A stretch of DNA of 64,000 nt from Onchocerca lupi (GCA_028564675.1 JAOVVO010000088.1:1-64000), one strand, 5' to 3'. Counted from the first letter of the stretch, positions 22,752 through 36,550 are shown. Translations and numbers: made by a program. The notes: a model not told the origin generated them from the sequence alone.

Positions 22752-25700
22752 TTATTTTTTTGAAATTTTATATAATGGTTCTAATTCTGTATCAGCTTCT
22801 TCTTCCTCTTCTGGTGCGGTCGTTTTTTCTTGGAAAATTGTAACTGGCTGATTCTTGAGATATGCCTTCGTGACATAATATGGATTTTTCTCCGCCTAAA
22901 AATGAAACATACTTGTCAAAAAGACAGAGAAACAGAGAATGCTACTTAAAAAAGAAAAAAATTCTTAACAGATAAATGGCAAACCTCTTCAGCATGACGT
23001 AAAATAGACGCACGCACATCAGTGTCCGCAAGAAAATCACGATTCCTTTTTGTACCTACTTGTTTGGCGATATACGAATGCAATGTTCCACCTGAAGCAG
23101 CTACTCGACCACCCGAACCTAAAAATAAGACTAGACTGAAGTGAAACTTCGATTAGATTAATATAACTTACGGACAAAAATTAATTAGTTTAATAAATCA
23201 TATAATCAAAACCAAAACAAATTAGAAAAGTAAAACAGCCTCATAAATTTAAGCAATAATTGAACTAACTTGGGCCACTCATTGGCATGTCAGCAGGCTT
23301 TCGAAATTCAGGGCGTAACTTGTTGTCCATCATTCGCAAATATTTCTTTAGTCGCCAAGTTGTAACTTCCTTCTCCTCACCTTCCTCACCTCTCGGTTGG
23401 AACATTTCTAAGGTTAGTGCTGAAAATACCATAGATCAACTCATTAATGGACATTGACCAGTTAATTTTGGAATGCAATAAGCTCATAAAATGAGGAAAC
23501 TTACGTGACAGCACTAATTCTTCGCGGATTACTTCTTGTTGACGAGCTCTTCTTAATGGTCGTGAAACACAAAGAAGGGCACCCCTCAAACTATTTACAG
23601 GATCATAATATAACCGAAGTGAACCATCACTTAAACCAACAAGGATTTGATTGATTTTGGGCTGCCAAGAAATTCTAATACAACTCTGAAATTAGAAAAT
23701 GCAGATGTTTTAACAATGATTGATTTCTGTGGAGTCCCTAAAAAAGTAATTATTCTTTTAGAAATGCATAATCTACATTAATGGAAAACCAACTAATTTC
23801 GGATACGTGATTCGATAAACAAGATCAAATGATTTGGAATCAAAAAAAACGAGCATTCCATCGAGTCCATTTTCATCATTAAAAGAAGTACCCGTATAGA
23901 CCATTTCACCGTGAGGAGCAAAACCGCAATCTGTGCTGAAAAAGTAAAGTTTTATAGAATCTAAAAATACTAGCATAATTCAGATAATCTAAAAATAATT
24001 CATATCAGACTATGAGGTTGTATAAAACATTATGCAAGCGTTGTGCATCAAAAATCTTCAAAATAAAAACAATCTACTCAATCGGTTGAAAGAAATTTCT
24101 CAAGATTACCTCACAAATTCATTTTTCAAATTCTCTACAACATGGCAAGGTTTATTAAATGTTTCAAGCTGCCATAATTTCAATGTACCATCAACTGCAA
24201 AAATAAAATTTCATTATTTCTAAGGAATCGTAAAAAAAATTGCCATTTAAAAACTAATGTCAAGATAATCGGGAATATTTTACGTGATCTTGAGAGGATT
24301 TCTTTACTGTTTGGCGAGAATTGCAGCGAAGTAACCGGTGCAGTATGAGCAGTTCTATTCAAATATGCAGTATTAACCTACAAATATTAAAGTAATTTTA
24401 TAACAATAAAAAAAAATTACACAACTTTTTTGGTTTCTTTGAAGCTCCTTTTCGTGCATCAAATATCATATGTTATAAATCAATGATCTATGTTTTGTTT
24501 TAACTTTTAACGTTTACATAGAGATTTCCATGCTTCCATATTTGTATAGATCCATCATTACATCCAGCAGCAACATATTTCCCATCTCGAGAATAGCAGC
24601 ATGTCGTCGGTATGGCTCTTTTGCCAGTAGCATTTTTCGTCTTAATAACTTTACGTTGCTTATTGATACAATGTGTGATTTCTTTGTAATCATCTATGGA
24701 CCAAATTCTCAGTGTCCTGAAAAGAAAAAAAAAATCTTACAAGTTAACTTTGAATTCAACCAAAATAATCGGAAATAGTCAGGACAATCAAAATTACATA
24801 TAGATGAAGAAATAACTAACTAAATTTTGTTTGTTTTTTTAAAACTAATAAAAATAACCAACTAATATCACGTTAAAAGAATATAAAAGCATTTAATTTA
24901 TGATATCTCTAATTTTTTTAAAACATTCAGTGACTAACTTGATTTGATTCTTCACATTAGTTTGAAAACATAAAATTGGCATGTATCCAACCTAATATGT
25001 AGAACAAGATTTTGAATGTTTAAAATCCTTTTTTCTCTCATAATTATTCGCCCGTAAAAACACAGGACATGATTTAACAAACAATTCAGAAAAAGATTGA
25101 TTTATTTAAATTTCGAATAATATGAAAGCAATACAATCGATTACCCACCCATCATCAGCGCAGGATAAGAATTCTGTTTTTGCGACTGGATGCCAACAGC
25201 AAGCATTGACAGATCCTGTGTGCCCTTTGGTATTAGATAGATCAACCAAATACTGATCACCTATAGAATATAGAATGTATTATTATGGCGACGAAACAAA
25301 TAAATTTTTAAAACCAAAATTATTTCAGTTATTCAGAAGTATTTTAAAATTGTTTGTTCACCTACCACGAACAGTTTCGGCCCATTGTTTACCCTGCCGA
25401 TCTAGGATACGAATTTGTGCATGACCGCTCGCAACCAGCAATTTTTCACCATTCGAACTAAACGCTAATCCATTGATAATATGACTGAAATCGAGATAAA
25501 ATTAAAAAAGAAACAAATTTATATCAGAAAATATTGGATCAAAAAACATAAACTAGAGCAAACAAAAAAAAAAAAAGATGATAAGTCCACCTTTCGCAAG
25601 GCATCAGTTCACGTGATGATCGCAAACTTAAATCCATTTTTTGAAATTCAAATAAATTCACGATGTAGTCATATCCACCAGTAGCAAATTTCGTTCCTTG

Positions 25701-27539
25701 ATGATCGAACGCTAATGCAGATACCTGAAATTTTTTAAGTTATATAATCAAGCAAAAATGATATATTTTAGCACTGTTCAATTATGCATAAACGACTGCT
25801 ACAGAGAACTAAAACACAAGATAAATCGGGAAAACTTACTGGTTTCTTCCCATGACGCAACTGTGCTTCCGAAGAAGCAGGTATTAAATCGACGACAGGA
25901 ATCTAAAAAGTAAAATCAAAATATTTTTTAAATAATAAATATAAGAAACATGAGAAAAGATTGGGAAACGAAAATTTTGAAGTAAATAATTAAATTAGAA
26001 AAAATTTAAAATACTTCCTTAGTTTTTAAATATAAAATCAAAAATATTTTGGACTTGCGTACTTACTCCGTCACCCAAATCGTCGAATTCATCATCATCT
26101 TCGGGCTTCTTTGTGTCGAACATTTCTGTATCTGGTACAAAGCCCTCAGGTAGAGGGACAGAAAATTCTCCAAAATCATCATTGTTTTCTGAATTTAAAT
26201 TAGATACTAAGTGAAAACTATATAAAACATTAGTTTGAAATAATAATCTAAAACTCACTGTACTGTATAACTTGAGAACCTACTTATAAATGCTCCCAAA
26301 GCTACAGATTTGCTTTACAAAGCTATTTCTTTATTTTAAAATAAAGCATACCTTCAATTGATGTCCTAACTAGTTTTGCTGACAATGAAGAGCCGACTGA
26401 TTCATCGAAAACCTGGAAATAATTTCATCAGAAACTCAGAATTCCCATGCTAATATACCCGAATAGTTGAGAGAATTTAACTAGAAGCGGATATTACCCA
26501 ACAAAAAAATGGTGAACAAATAGTAAGACACAAACTTTGTCACAGATAATAATCATAATTAAATTTTGATGATGTGTGACAATAAATTAAATGTAGAAAA
26601 GTAAATGAAGTAAAGCTGGGGTAAACTGATGAAGCATAATGCGCAATTATTTAAAAACGATTTTCAAGCAAAGAGATTTTCACTTTGAAAAAATGATCAA
26701 TTATAGGCGCAAAACCCAAACATTTCTATCTTGTGCTCATTATCATTGTATTATCATCAATGTACTTCATCGTTTTGCATCTATCTACGTACGCTAAAGC
26801 AAAGCCGTTTAGCAAATTATAATAAACAATCGAAATGGAACAGATTTCTCAAGATAGAAATTTTTAAGGTACCCAAAATGGTTTATTTCGAATGCTAAAA
26901 TATTTTTCGAAGCATCTATACGCTTAGCAAATAACTAAGATCTGAGGATGAAATATACAAAATAATCAGTGAATTGCAATACCTTACGTGATTACCATCT
27001 CCCATTTCCAAGCATTTTTTTCAGCTCATGGCATAATAAATGTACAAACAAATGAATAGAAGAATATAAAGATGAAAAAACAAACATGGTGAAGTTTTCT
27101 ACTGGATTCGAGTTCTCGACAAAAATCTTTGTCATCGTCAGCCGTTTCTTTCGTGCTTTCTTCACTATACGTTTCAGTCGTTCGCGTGAGCGCACCTTGC
27201 CTGGCTTCCATGAACACTGTCTCGAGATTGAACTGTCGAGCTTTTTTCGCAGCATTTTTTTGTTGTCGAGTTTCAATTTCTTCATCGCTTTTCGTATTTT
27301 CACCATCGCCTTCTAAAAAAAAAAAAAAAAAAAAAAAAGAAATACTGTTTAGGCATTCCAATTTCTATTGAACCTGTGAAAAGTATTACAATGAAATAGC
27401 AAGTAATTTTAATAAAATACTGAACAATGTATAGAGCTTTTCCTATCTTCTATGTACGAAATCAACGATTAAGCAAACTTGAAAAAAAAAAGGCACCTTT
27501 TTTTTCCTTTTGCTCATACATTTTCGTGACATCACTCAT
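22752..27539 (-). CDS. wdr-70: WD-repeat protein 70 orthologue
   Basis: Sixteen exons join in phase, from 27,539-27,497 (ATG) to 22,895-22,752 (TAA); the others start at 27,312, 26,412, 26,188, 25,902, 25,724, 25,484, 25,260, 24,716, 24,377, 24,194, 23,935, 23,685, 23,419 and 23,118. The product is 671 residues, close to the vertebrate length. The N-terminus has the ARQFNLETVF motif and an acidic linker, followed by WD repeats (for example VSALAFDHQGTKFATGGYD, RIWSIDDY, PTTCCYSRDGKYVAAG, GTLKLWQLE). The C-terminus keeps GGRVAASGGTLHSYIAKQ and ASILRHAEEAEKNPYYV, which are diagnostic of WDR70. The family is nuclear and linked to histone H2B ubiquitylation and DNA repair; that role is known from other species, not visible here. 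CDK8 lies 0.76 kb downstream on the same strand. Confidence 0.95.
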
Positions 27540-27556
27540 GAAGATGTACGAAGCAG

Positions 27557-27566
27557 CCTGTAAAAT
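27557..27566 (-). promoter_or_regulatory. Spliced-leader acceptor upstream of WDR70
   Basis: On the minus strand ATTTTACAG ends at 27,558, eighteen bases before the WDR70 ATG. No 5' exon is visible upstream. It is probably the trans-splice acceptor. Confidence 0.5.
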
Positions 27567-28560
27567 AAAAAGTTAGGATCCTTTCTTCAAGCTCGTTCGG
27601 ATGTGCATCTTGATAAGAAATTCTATCGATACGAATCATGTAAAAAGATTAAGTCCCTCTCATCAAGTGACAATTTTATATTTACTTCAAACTCGAGAAA
27701 GGATCAGGAAAATACAATCTAGACTAAAAAGTTAGTGAAATGGTAGAATGACTTACAAGGATGGGATGAAAAGAGCAAGAAAGTACGAAGAATAACTGAG
27801 AAAATCTTAAAGATTAATACTTTTAACAGAGCGAAAAAGAAAACAGCGACTTTTTTTATAAACAGCAAATGAAATGGTACTTGGGAAATGCAAATTTTGA
27901 CCATGACAATAACTTTCATATCGAAAATATATTGAAAATAAGATAATTAAGAGAAGAGTGTATTAAAGAAAGGATTGCTACAGATTTTACCGCACAGTTC
28001 ACTTCTTTCGTTGCGAACTAAATGACTATCCGAACGAAACGATCAACAACAATAAATCCTCCACATTCATTAAACATCAAGAGAAAAAACAACAATCCAT
28101 GAAAGACCCATTTCTTCGCAATTTGATTCTCAGCCTCATGATTGCTCCAAGACTAGTTTGGCAAAAGGGTAGGGAATCTCTATCGATGATTTCAATGTCT
28201 ACTTCTCTTCCTTCTTTTTCCGCTTTTCACTCTCTGCCGTCAGTGTTGCTGTAGAATGTCACTATTTTCAAAATTTTCCAATCTCTACTCGCATATTGCT
28301 TTTTAATTTACGTACTTCCTGCTTCTTCTTCTTCTTTAAAGTCTTTTATTCATACTCTTTGCTTTCAACATTCTGCACTTTCACAAACTTCACATGTTCT
28401 GTTCCCTTGCTATTTACGCAACTATGCGTGGTTGCGTGCTTTCTCTCGTACGTGGTCTCACGTGTTGTTGACAAGATCGTCGTAACATTGGTGATTTAAA
28501 TGCTTGGATGACATTAAAAATGTTATCGACCAAATAATTATTGTACTTTTAGAAATCTCA
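27567..28560. other. Divergent intergenic region between WDR70 and the ALMS-like gene
   Basis: About 1 kb separates two divergently transcribed genes and should hold both promoters. It contains pyrimidine-rich runs near 28,200-28,420 on the plus strand. No further gene is supported. Confidence 0.5.
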
Positions 28561-30948
28561 ATGTTTACTGAGGAAACTGATTTGATTAGGTATTTGGTGG
28601 CGGATAATCGTAAACTTCAGCAGCTCTATCTGGCTGAACGTCAAAAAGCATTGACGGAACGGAAACGACGAATTATAGCCGAGGCAAGACTTACGGCCTT
28701 TCTTGGCAAAGAAATTATCGAAAGGAGGAAGCGAAATTCGTATGTAATGTTTTCATTTTACATTGAAAATATATAAGTAAGTATGATATTAGTCGTTAGG
28801 AATATGACTAATCTATTGTTTTCTTATGTATGCAATTAATCCTTGTAAAATTAAATTGTAAAATTTGAGAAAAACCCGAAATTAAACAAGATTACGTAAA
28901 TGATGATTTCTCATCTGTTTATTCAATGAAGAAAATCAAATTTTGCCTTCCAAAAGCGTAATTTTTAGTATTTAAATAGTTCTCATCGTTGGATCTACTG
29001 ATCTGAGAAGTTGCCTTGATTTTTTCAATCTCTTATGGTTAAAAGAATTAAGTATTCAATGACAAGAAAATGAAAGTTATTTACTATTACAATGGCAATA
29101 TTAAGCCAGAGGCAAATGCAGAACATGTAATAAACTTTTTTGGAATATTTGGAAGTAATGCACTTGGTAAAGATGCATGCAAAAAATAAAAAGAATATAT
29201 TTAATGTAGTTAATCATTATAATCGCATTTAGATCACACTGCTCATATCTGGACTATGATTTGTCTACTGTTCACAAAGCACAAAAAGTTTGCTTCTCGA
29301 ATATTTAGAAAAAAAGTGGAACAGAGTGTCTCTCTTTTATGGATACCTAATTACTTCCTTCTCTTGTTTTAAGCGAGATATTTATCAAGTTTGGAGCCAG
29401 ATATTATTAGATGATTAATTTCCAGGACGCTTACAATAATTACTTTCCAGAACTTACTGGAAGGCGGCAGAAATGTTAATTCCACTGATTCTTCGCACGA
29501 AGATCAGGCTGCTTCATTAGTTACGAACAATACCAGAAAATATCGAAAAAACAATTCTACTTCCGAAAGTAACACCGAGTATACGGCGAGTTTAGCTCGT
29601 AGTATGCAAGATGTAAATATTAGCAAAACAAATTTACTGCATGTTAGTTTATTTAAGAATCTTTTATTTCAAGCTATTCGAGCTTTTTTTTTTTATCTAG
29701 CTGACTGAAGAAAGAAAAATCCAAACCAGAAAGGGAGAAAATTGAGTCAATTATAAGGTAAAATCAAGGACATCTTCATCCTCCTAGAATTTTTCCTTGT
29801 GATGGATTTAATTTTCCCAATTCTTCGTTGGATTTTCATTTTTGTTGATGATTTTAAACACTTCTTTTTTTTTAACCTCTTATATCAATTTCAGTTAAGC
29901 AAAATAAGACAGAAGTTCAAACTCAAGCAGCAACTTGCAATCTTATTTAAATTGTTCTTTTTTTAAAAAAATTTTTTACTTATAGTCCGTGAGATCTAGC
30001 AAGCATTCTATTGTTCCATTGAACAATAAAACAAACAATGCACAGTTCTCTTTGACTGTTAAATTACCACAAAGTAATGTCGAGAAATCAGAATCGACAA
30101 CACTGAGTAAATTTTGGTTATTTATTGACAGAAATGGAGAGACGAAATCAGCACCTCCACAACTTAATGTAGGTAATTTTTTAAAGAAACATTCAGAATC
30201 ATTCAATTCCTCACATATTGATTTTTATCAGAAAATTAACCTTACTATGCATAATGAAGTCCAGATTTTTGGTAGCTTTACCAATAAATTATTTGTGAAT
30301 TAGAACGAAATAATTTTTATAATTATACTTTTTACTGCAATAAGCTTATTATTGCATATAGTTCAGCAGTTTTTAAATAAAAATTCTCTCAATAATATAT
30401 TTCCAGCAAATACAACAAAAACGAAAAGAAGCATTCATAAGGCGAAGTATTGGACGTCAAATTCTTATTCAAGAAGCATCAGCGCGCCGTAAAGAACTTG
30501 CAGCTGCAAAACGTAAAATTGCAAAACAATTACTTGCTGGACATAAAGTAAATCGAAATGCTCTCCAGGTGCTTAGTTTAATGGATCGAGAAATTCATGC
30601 ATTTCCGCCTCAGGCAATGAAGCAGGAAACCATCAGGTGAAGGTAGCTTTTTTTAAAGCAAAATATATAGACAATTATTGTGTGCTAATCTCTTAAAATA
30701 TTTTGCAGACGCATTTGCAAAACCAGAGAATTTCGGAAAAAAAAAATGCGACAGCGCAAAGAGTATGATATGCATATTAATCGTCTATTAGCATATTGCT
30801 ACAGTCAGGTAATCTTATGCTTCAATTTTTTCTTCAATAATTTTAAGTTGAAATTATTTGTGATTTTTCTAATTGGAAAACATAGATGATTTTCATTAGA
30901 TAAAGTTATCTTTTTCAGGTGCCTTACAAACTTCACCAAAGACACTAA
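28561..30948 (+). CDS. Basic coiled-coil protein with ALMS-motif-like C-terminus
   Basis: Six exons join in phase: 28,561-28,739, 29,426-29,612, 29,986-30,168, 30,407-30,636, 30,709-30,808 and 30,919-30,948. The product is 302 residues. Residues 1-65 form a charged helix (LIRYLVADNRKLQQLYLAER). Residues 66-185 are Ser/Asn-rich and likely disordered. Residues 186-302 are strongly basic and helical: EAFIRRSIGRQILIQEASAR, then EIHAFPP, RKKKMRQRKEYDMHINRLLA and Y near the end. The order (FI.RS..R, a basic helix, then KK..R..Y...RL) resembles the ALMS motif found at the C-terminus of ALMS1 and CEP295, where it targets centrosomes. This is a recalled resemblance, not a search result. A longer open stretch upstream of the ATG starts at 28,504 without ATG. 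Confidence 0.75.
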
Positions 30949-33104
30949 TATGGAAAATTCATGAAGACAAATATAAATTAAAATTAGTTCGCTATAGCGA
31001 TTTTCATTTCGTTTCAAATTTTTATATGAAGTTAGTTTTTCCCATAATTCCTCCCACTGTTTTGTAATTGCTCCTTGGACCGGATGAGATTCCAGATTTC
31101 CTTTAATTTATATATTAAATAAAAATTTGTAATCTCTCCTTTCAATCACCGTTTTTGCGACTTTAAAATGAGAAACAATCCATTGGACTTTAGCGTTAAT
31201 ATTGAACTCATTGTCAGTAATGGTCGTCTCATATTTCGGAATTTTTTATATATTGCTTTATAAACTTCGGTCTCATGTATTAAATTTATTTGATTGCATT
31301 GATTTTATATGTTTTGATTTCATTTATAAATGCTATTACCTATGGATGAAAAAAAAAAGGCAATTTTGTATAAATTTGGATTTCGAGCAGTATTAAACTC
31401 ATAAAATTTCACTTATTACATTACTAAAAAACGCTTCTAAACAAATCATAAGAAGAGTAGTTAATTCTATTCATATTACATTTTTTTTCCCGAAGAGGAT
31501 TAGTTTTCGAATATATTTTCTTTTAATTTGGAACTGGATATAGTAGTCTCTAAATTCCGAAGGATAAAATAAAAAATCATTAGAACTGAATTTACAACGT
31601 TCTTGGAACAGTTACTGATGATGATTAAATTGGATTACTTATTTTTTAAATGAATTCAAATTCTAGTTATGGAAACTACGGTGACAAAAATTAAGCCTTA
31701 ATATTTTTTTCTAATATATATATAATCAGTTCTCATTAATTTTAGTCTCATTGGAATAAATATTTAAAATGAGATCAGAAGAATTGCAAACTTTAACAAA
31801 TGGCAGGTATGCAAAAGCTAGGTACCTGTATGTTGAAACTAAAAATTCGAAAAAGTGAACAAAGAATTAGGAATAGGATCACTCATATTTTGTGTTTCAT
31901 AGCAACATGTTCGGCTCGACAGTTTGTTTCTAGAAACTTAGAGGCTTTTAAAATCACCTCTCAATAACTTTTTTGACTCTATTTCGATTGCTGTCACTCG
32001 GCTGAAGCTCAAGTTTTCTATCATGGTTTCAATAAGTGCTTTTGATTGACAAGCAATTGCAACTTGCTTATAAAACTATAATCTAAATAATTCTAATTGT
32101 TTCCATCTAGCTTTTACTGTGGCTTTCGTTGTTTGAGAAAATTATTATACATTCAGTTGAATGAACGAGCGTTTCAATAAAAATGGTTAGCTTGGTTAGT
32201 TTGATCAGCAATTCCTACCTTTTCTCAGAGAAAGTATTGCATATCATATCATCGATCAAAAAATGTTGCAATATCATCGATCACCTATTATCATTACAAG
32301 AAATGCGATATGATTCAATATTGAGTATTCGAATGTTGATTTTTGTCAGTATCATGTATTATCCATTAGCAGAAATAGTCTTTCGAAGCAGATATCAGTT
32401 TTGCTGTTGAAAGCACCGATCCTGCTATTCATTCATTTTCCAAAAAAATTTATACCAAATGAAAATAACAGCTCCGAATTCCTTTATATTCAGCTTTTTT
32501 GGGCTGTCAGAGATTCGGGCAATCTAATCTTTGTCCTCCTGCATATTCGATATTTTCTTAGTTTGCTGACGTACATTTAGCGAAGTTTCTCAGCCATCTG
32601 AACTTTATCGCTTCCATATTATCAGATCAGGTCTTCAAGAATGGTCAAGATCATATAGGTCAGAATATATATACCGCAATTCAATAAAAATTGTGTACTA
32701 ATTTCATATGCAATGAAAACACTTTGAAGTTTTTTGAAAATACTTTGAAGTTGTTGGATTTAGTTTTCTTTACTTTCGAAATTAATTTAATTCTTTAATT
32801 ACCAAATGACTTGCATATAACAAAAATTGTTTTGTCAGTAGAAATATGAGTTTTTGAAAAAATTAATTCTAAAATACTACATTAAGGTTTATTCAACAGA
32901 AAAAAAGGAAATTGAAATTTAGGTTTTTTTTAAGTTCACAAATGTGAAGCTGCCGGTCATTGAGATGAGATGAGTTATTATATTAGGATACATGCAATTA
33001 TCTGCCAAAGAAAAACAGTGTTTTCAGATAGCATGCTTTATTTTAAAATGTTTGTATCATTATTGTGCTTTTTATCAGCAGCTGCTTGAGCACTGAATGC
33101 TTCA
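30949..33104. other. Intergenic, no supported gene
   Basis: A+T-rich DNA. A plus-strand frame at 32,183-32,410 starts with ATG but has no family features or splice context, so it is not called. Short ATCGATC-rich palindromic strings occur near 32,240-32,290. Confidence 0.4.
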
Positions 33105-33520
33105 CTATGATGAGAAAAAATTGAAAAAGGAAATTGAATTTTCAGTAGATTTTTGAAACAATTTAAACCCAAGCACTTTATAATTTTCCATCCTTAACAC
33201 TCCATTTTGCTCATTCATTACTATCATCAATTTGAACGTAATTTGCAAAGCATCCTTAAGTTCTCCAAGTTTGATATTTTTTAGATTTTTTTGCTTGCCA
33301 CATGTTCGCAGTGCAGCATGTAGCAGTAATGCTTCCGGTGGTACTTTTGAATCTTCCATATCGTTACTGTGATATGATTCAAAAATACAAGCAAGCATCT
33401 GTCCTGTTTTAATTTTAGCTAACATACGTATTCCGTGTGTGCCTCATCTGTCCATTTATCAACTTCCGTGCTATCGTACTGTATCTCATTCTCTACAACC
33501 GCATAAGAATCCATTTTCAT
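33105..33520 (-). pseudogene. Small gene with frame break, unidentified
   Basis: An ATG at 33,520 opens 33 codons (MKMDSYAVVENEIQYDSTEV...) to a stop at the sequence GTATGTTAG. A second frame begins with the overlapping ATG at 33,425 and runs 106 codons to 33,105. It contains VPPEALLLHAALRTCGKQKN and a hydrophobic ITFKLMIVM. Codon content in both looks real. An intron between them would be only 24 bases (GTATGT..AAACAG) and would also not restore the frame. I therefore read it as one gene broken by a small indel, perhaps in the ACACAC run. Alternatively the second ATG is a true start of a 106-residue protein. No family is recognised. Confidence 0.35.
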
Positions 33521-33780
33521 CTATTTAATATGTTATTAATTCTTGTAAAATTATTTGATATATTGCAAAATTAATAGAAATAACTTTGCTTTATCCTAAT
33601 ATTCCATTTCAAACATGAGATAGATGCTCTCCTTCTTGGTCTCATATCGAAGTTTGTTATTGATGAACAGGAATATACAGGAACTATAAAAGCTGAATAC
33701 ATATATTCAACACAGATCGCTTAATTCATTTGCATATCAGATTTATCTTAAATCTGCAAGCTAAAGCAAAGTTATTTCTA

Positions 33781-33985
33781 TGGTCAAGCACTTCGCAGTG
33801 CACAATCGATATAAATAAAAGTGTAAAATGTTCGCTGTACATTTTTACACAATCTTTCAAGTTCTTCACTGACTGATTTGAAATTTTGATACAACATTTC
33901 ATTCAAATAGGCGCATGTTTAAAAACTTTCGGAGATTTAAGATTTTAAACAAACGAACATTTACATTTTTATTTATATAGGCTTT
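33781..33985 (+). repeat. Dispersed repeat copy 2, with GCGAAG hairpin
   Basis: It starts with a hairpin core GCACTTCGCAGTGC (reverse strand GCGAAG loop). It continues through TTCTTCACTGACTGATTTGA, CATTCAAATAGGCGCATG and CTTTCGGAGATTTAAGATT, matching copy 1 in order and spacing. It lies in non-coding DNA. Confidence 0.7.
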
Positions 33986-36550
33986 TATTTTTGTTTGTAA
34001 CCCTAGTATGCCAGTGACTTTGAATCTATCTTTAGCATAATCTTGACTATAACAGTTGGATCTTTTTTTTTTTTGCAACTTTCTTTTTATTTGCATAGAT
34101 TGCCTGGACCCGACCACACTTTGCGTGATAATTTGCAAATTTCATGATTAAAATTAAAAGTTATATTATATTTGATTAGGAGTATTTACAACTGACTTGA
34201 AAAATTGCTTGAATTAGGTTATTTAGTAGCAATGATTGGATACAGTTGATATAAGTTATGTAAATAAAGAAGTAACTTAAATCATGCACTTGTAGGAATA
34301 CATTTGATATCATTTAAAGGTGTGAAGATAGTCATTTGCTTCATTTTTGCACATAAAGGATCATTTGCTCAAGCTGTGATTAATCAACAGTTAGAAGCTA
34401 TTTTGAATTATTTTCGAAGAGCAATAACACTTTTCTTGATTTATTACCTCTTATGTTGTCCCAATGATTCATTGTTGCTTTCACAATAAAAACTTTCTCG
34501 AGTAATGAACTCTCTTTAGACAAGAAAAATGCGATAATCTGCTGCTTTCAGATGCAATTTTTAATAATTGCTATTAACTAACGAGTGAAAAGAAACAATT
34601 AGTTAATTAGTCTTCTTTGTCTTCTAAATTGTTGCAGCCACTGCTCAGCTGCAATATTACCATGAAATTACAATGACTGTAATGCAGATGATGAGCAATT
34701 GTTTTGCTACTTCTAGACTGAAGATGGGCAGAACAATAGATTCAGGACAACAACGGATGGCTTTATTCGAGAATAAAACAGTACTTGACTTCATTAGGAC
34801 CATTTGTTCTCCCGATCTAGACTATTTCTATTCATAATGTGCGGATGATGTGTGCATAAGTTTGAGATGAAAATGACTAAATTGTGTGAGGCATGGGAAA
34901 TAGGAAGGAGAAGGATGACCATCGCTTCCTCAGAACTCTCGTCAAACATTCTAAAGTTGTGAGTGTGACGAGAAGAGACTTACTCTCCCAAAAAATACTG
35001 AGCGAAATTTGCATTTTCTCGAAAATGCTGCTACTCTTGACGATGCCTGCCTGGTTGGCAACTAGTGAAAGAGAATGAGGAAAATCAGGAATGAAGAAGA
35101 CAGAATCGAACCCATCCCATCCTGATGATGGGTCGGAAGCCTAGAGATGGGATAGTGCAAGTGGAAGTAGAGCCTCATGGCCCAGGCTTAATATGAGCAT
35201 ATCTTGGATGACATAACATAAATGGAATGATGAACTGGGATAATAGTCCGTCATCAGAGCATAGGCATCAGGAAAAGAGAATGTAGTTGGAAGAGAAGGC
35301 AGTGAGTGAAAAAGCAACTGAATAGGGGGAGGCATCAATAGATGATGACTGACTACTAAATAGGTCTAAACTCTCTCGCCCACTTTTTGGCCTCTTTCAA
35401 TGCTAGCAACAGCCTAGCCTAGTCCATTTTGCCTACCATTAGCACTGCTTCCTTCCTCCCAATCTTTCTTTACACATATTTTTCAGAAAATATTTCTTGC
35501 TTGCTTGCAATCCTGAACTGCATCTCCGGATATATCATCCTTCTCCTTTCTTGCATAATTGCTCAGCAACACACCTTCTCTCCTGCTTCCCAACGCGAGC
35601 AGTACCATTCATTTTATCTCTCTTTCAAATCCCCCCCCCTTCCCCGCCTTCCCTCCTTTCCAATAAGCTCTTTAAGGTGATTGATCGATGGATCGATCGA
35701 TTTATGACACTATTGACCACTTCCCTCGAAAATGAAGCCACCAGAATTAAACTTATCTTATCTAACCATCATTGCTATCGAGAATATTGGATGCAGCTTA
35801 TATTCTTTTTGAAAGTGATGATGCCAAGGGAGATTAGTCTATTTAATATGCATTTACTTGAATATTACACTTATTTTAAATGCTTATTTCTTTGATAATT
35901 GTGCGCTTTCTAATAGGCCATTACTTTTTGCCATTCTATAATTTTTCCTTACATTCGCCGAACTTTTTTCTAATTTATGTCTTTAATTCAGCACTTTTTT
36001 AATTTATGTCTTTTTTTTCATACAATGCAAAACAACGACCTTTGAACCTTAAATAGATCGGCTTGATAGAATAGAAGGATAAACTTGTTTGGTTTAAAAA
36101 GATCGCAAAGAGAAAGGCTCAAATTGACAATTATCGAAAGAATGTTTCTCAAATATATTTAAACATCGAGAATCCACATCTTTTATTTATCAGTCGTTGT
36201 TATAATATATATATTTCCTACATATTTTTGCTGAACAAGTGAAATATGTACAGATGCAAAGTCTATCTATATTTTTGAATATTAATAATACAATAGCATA
36301 ATTACCCGTGCAACTCGTGAACACAATATAAGAATTCGATAAGAGAGATAACACTGTAGATGAAATGGATGATCAATATATCATTTGTAAGTTTATGAAA
36401 AAGCCATTTTCAAATTTGAGTTTTTGAAAGGAAAAAAAAAAGTGTCTCTTTCTTACTGTCCCTCGCCTTCTTGTTATGCAAGTGTGTTTTATTTTTCTCC
36501 ATCCATTTAAAACATATGTTCGTCAACTTTCATTTAAATTATTGGTGCTA
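33986..36550. other. Intergenic, locally less A+T-rich
   Basis: No gene is supported. From about 34,850 to 35,700 the base composition is less A+T-rich, with a CCCATCCCATCC..GATGGG inverted string near 35,110 and a C-run followed by TTCC near 35,630. Open frames in this part lack splice or family evidence. Confidence 0.4.

Noticed and set aside
27026..27371. Several open frames on both strands at the second WDR70 exon
   Set aside because: They are shadows of the real WDR70 exon, which is fixed by phase and by the ARQFNLETVF motif.
34893..35078. Plus-strand ATG frame of 61 codons
   Set aside because: No recognisable domain, and neither splice nor leader-acceptor signals support it.
35429..35895. 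Overlapping plus-strand open frames of 83 and 132 codons
   Set aside because: They follow pyrimidine-rich low-complexity DNA (C and TTCC runs), read as Ser/Pro/Leu-rich nonsense, and have no splice context.
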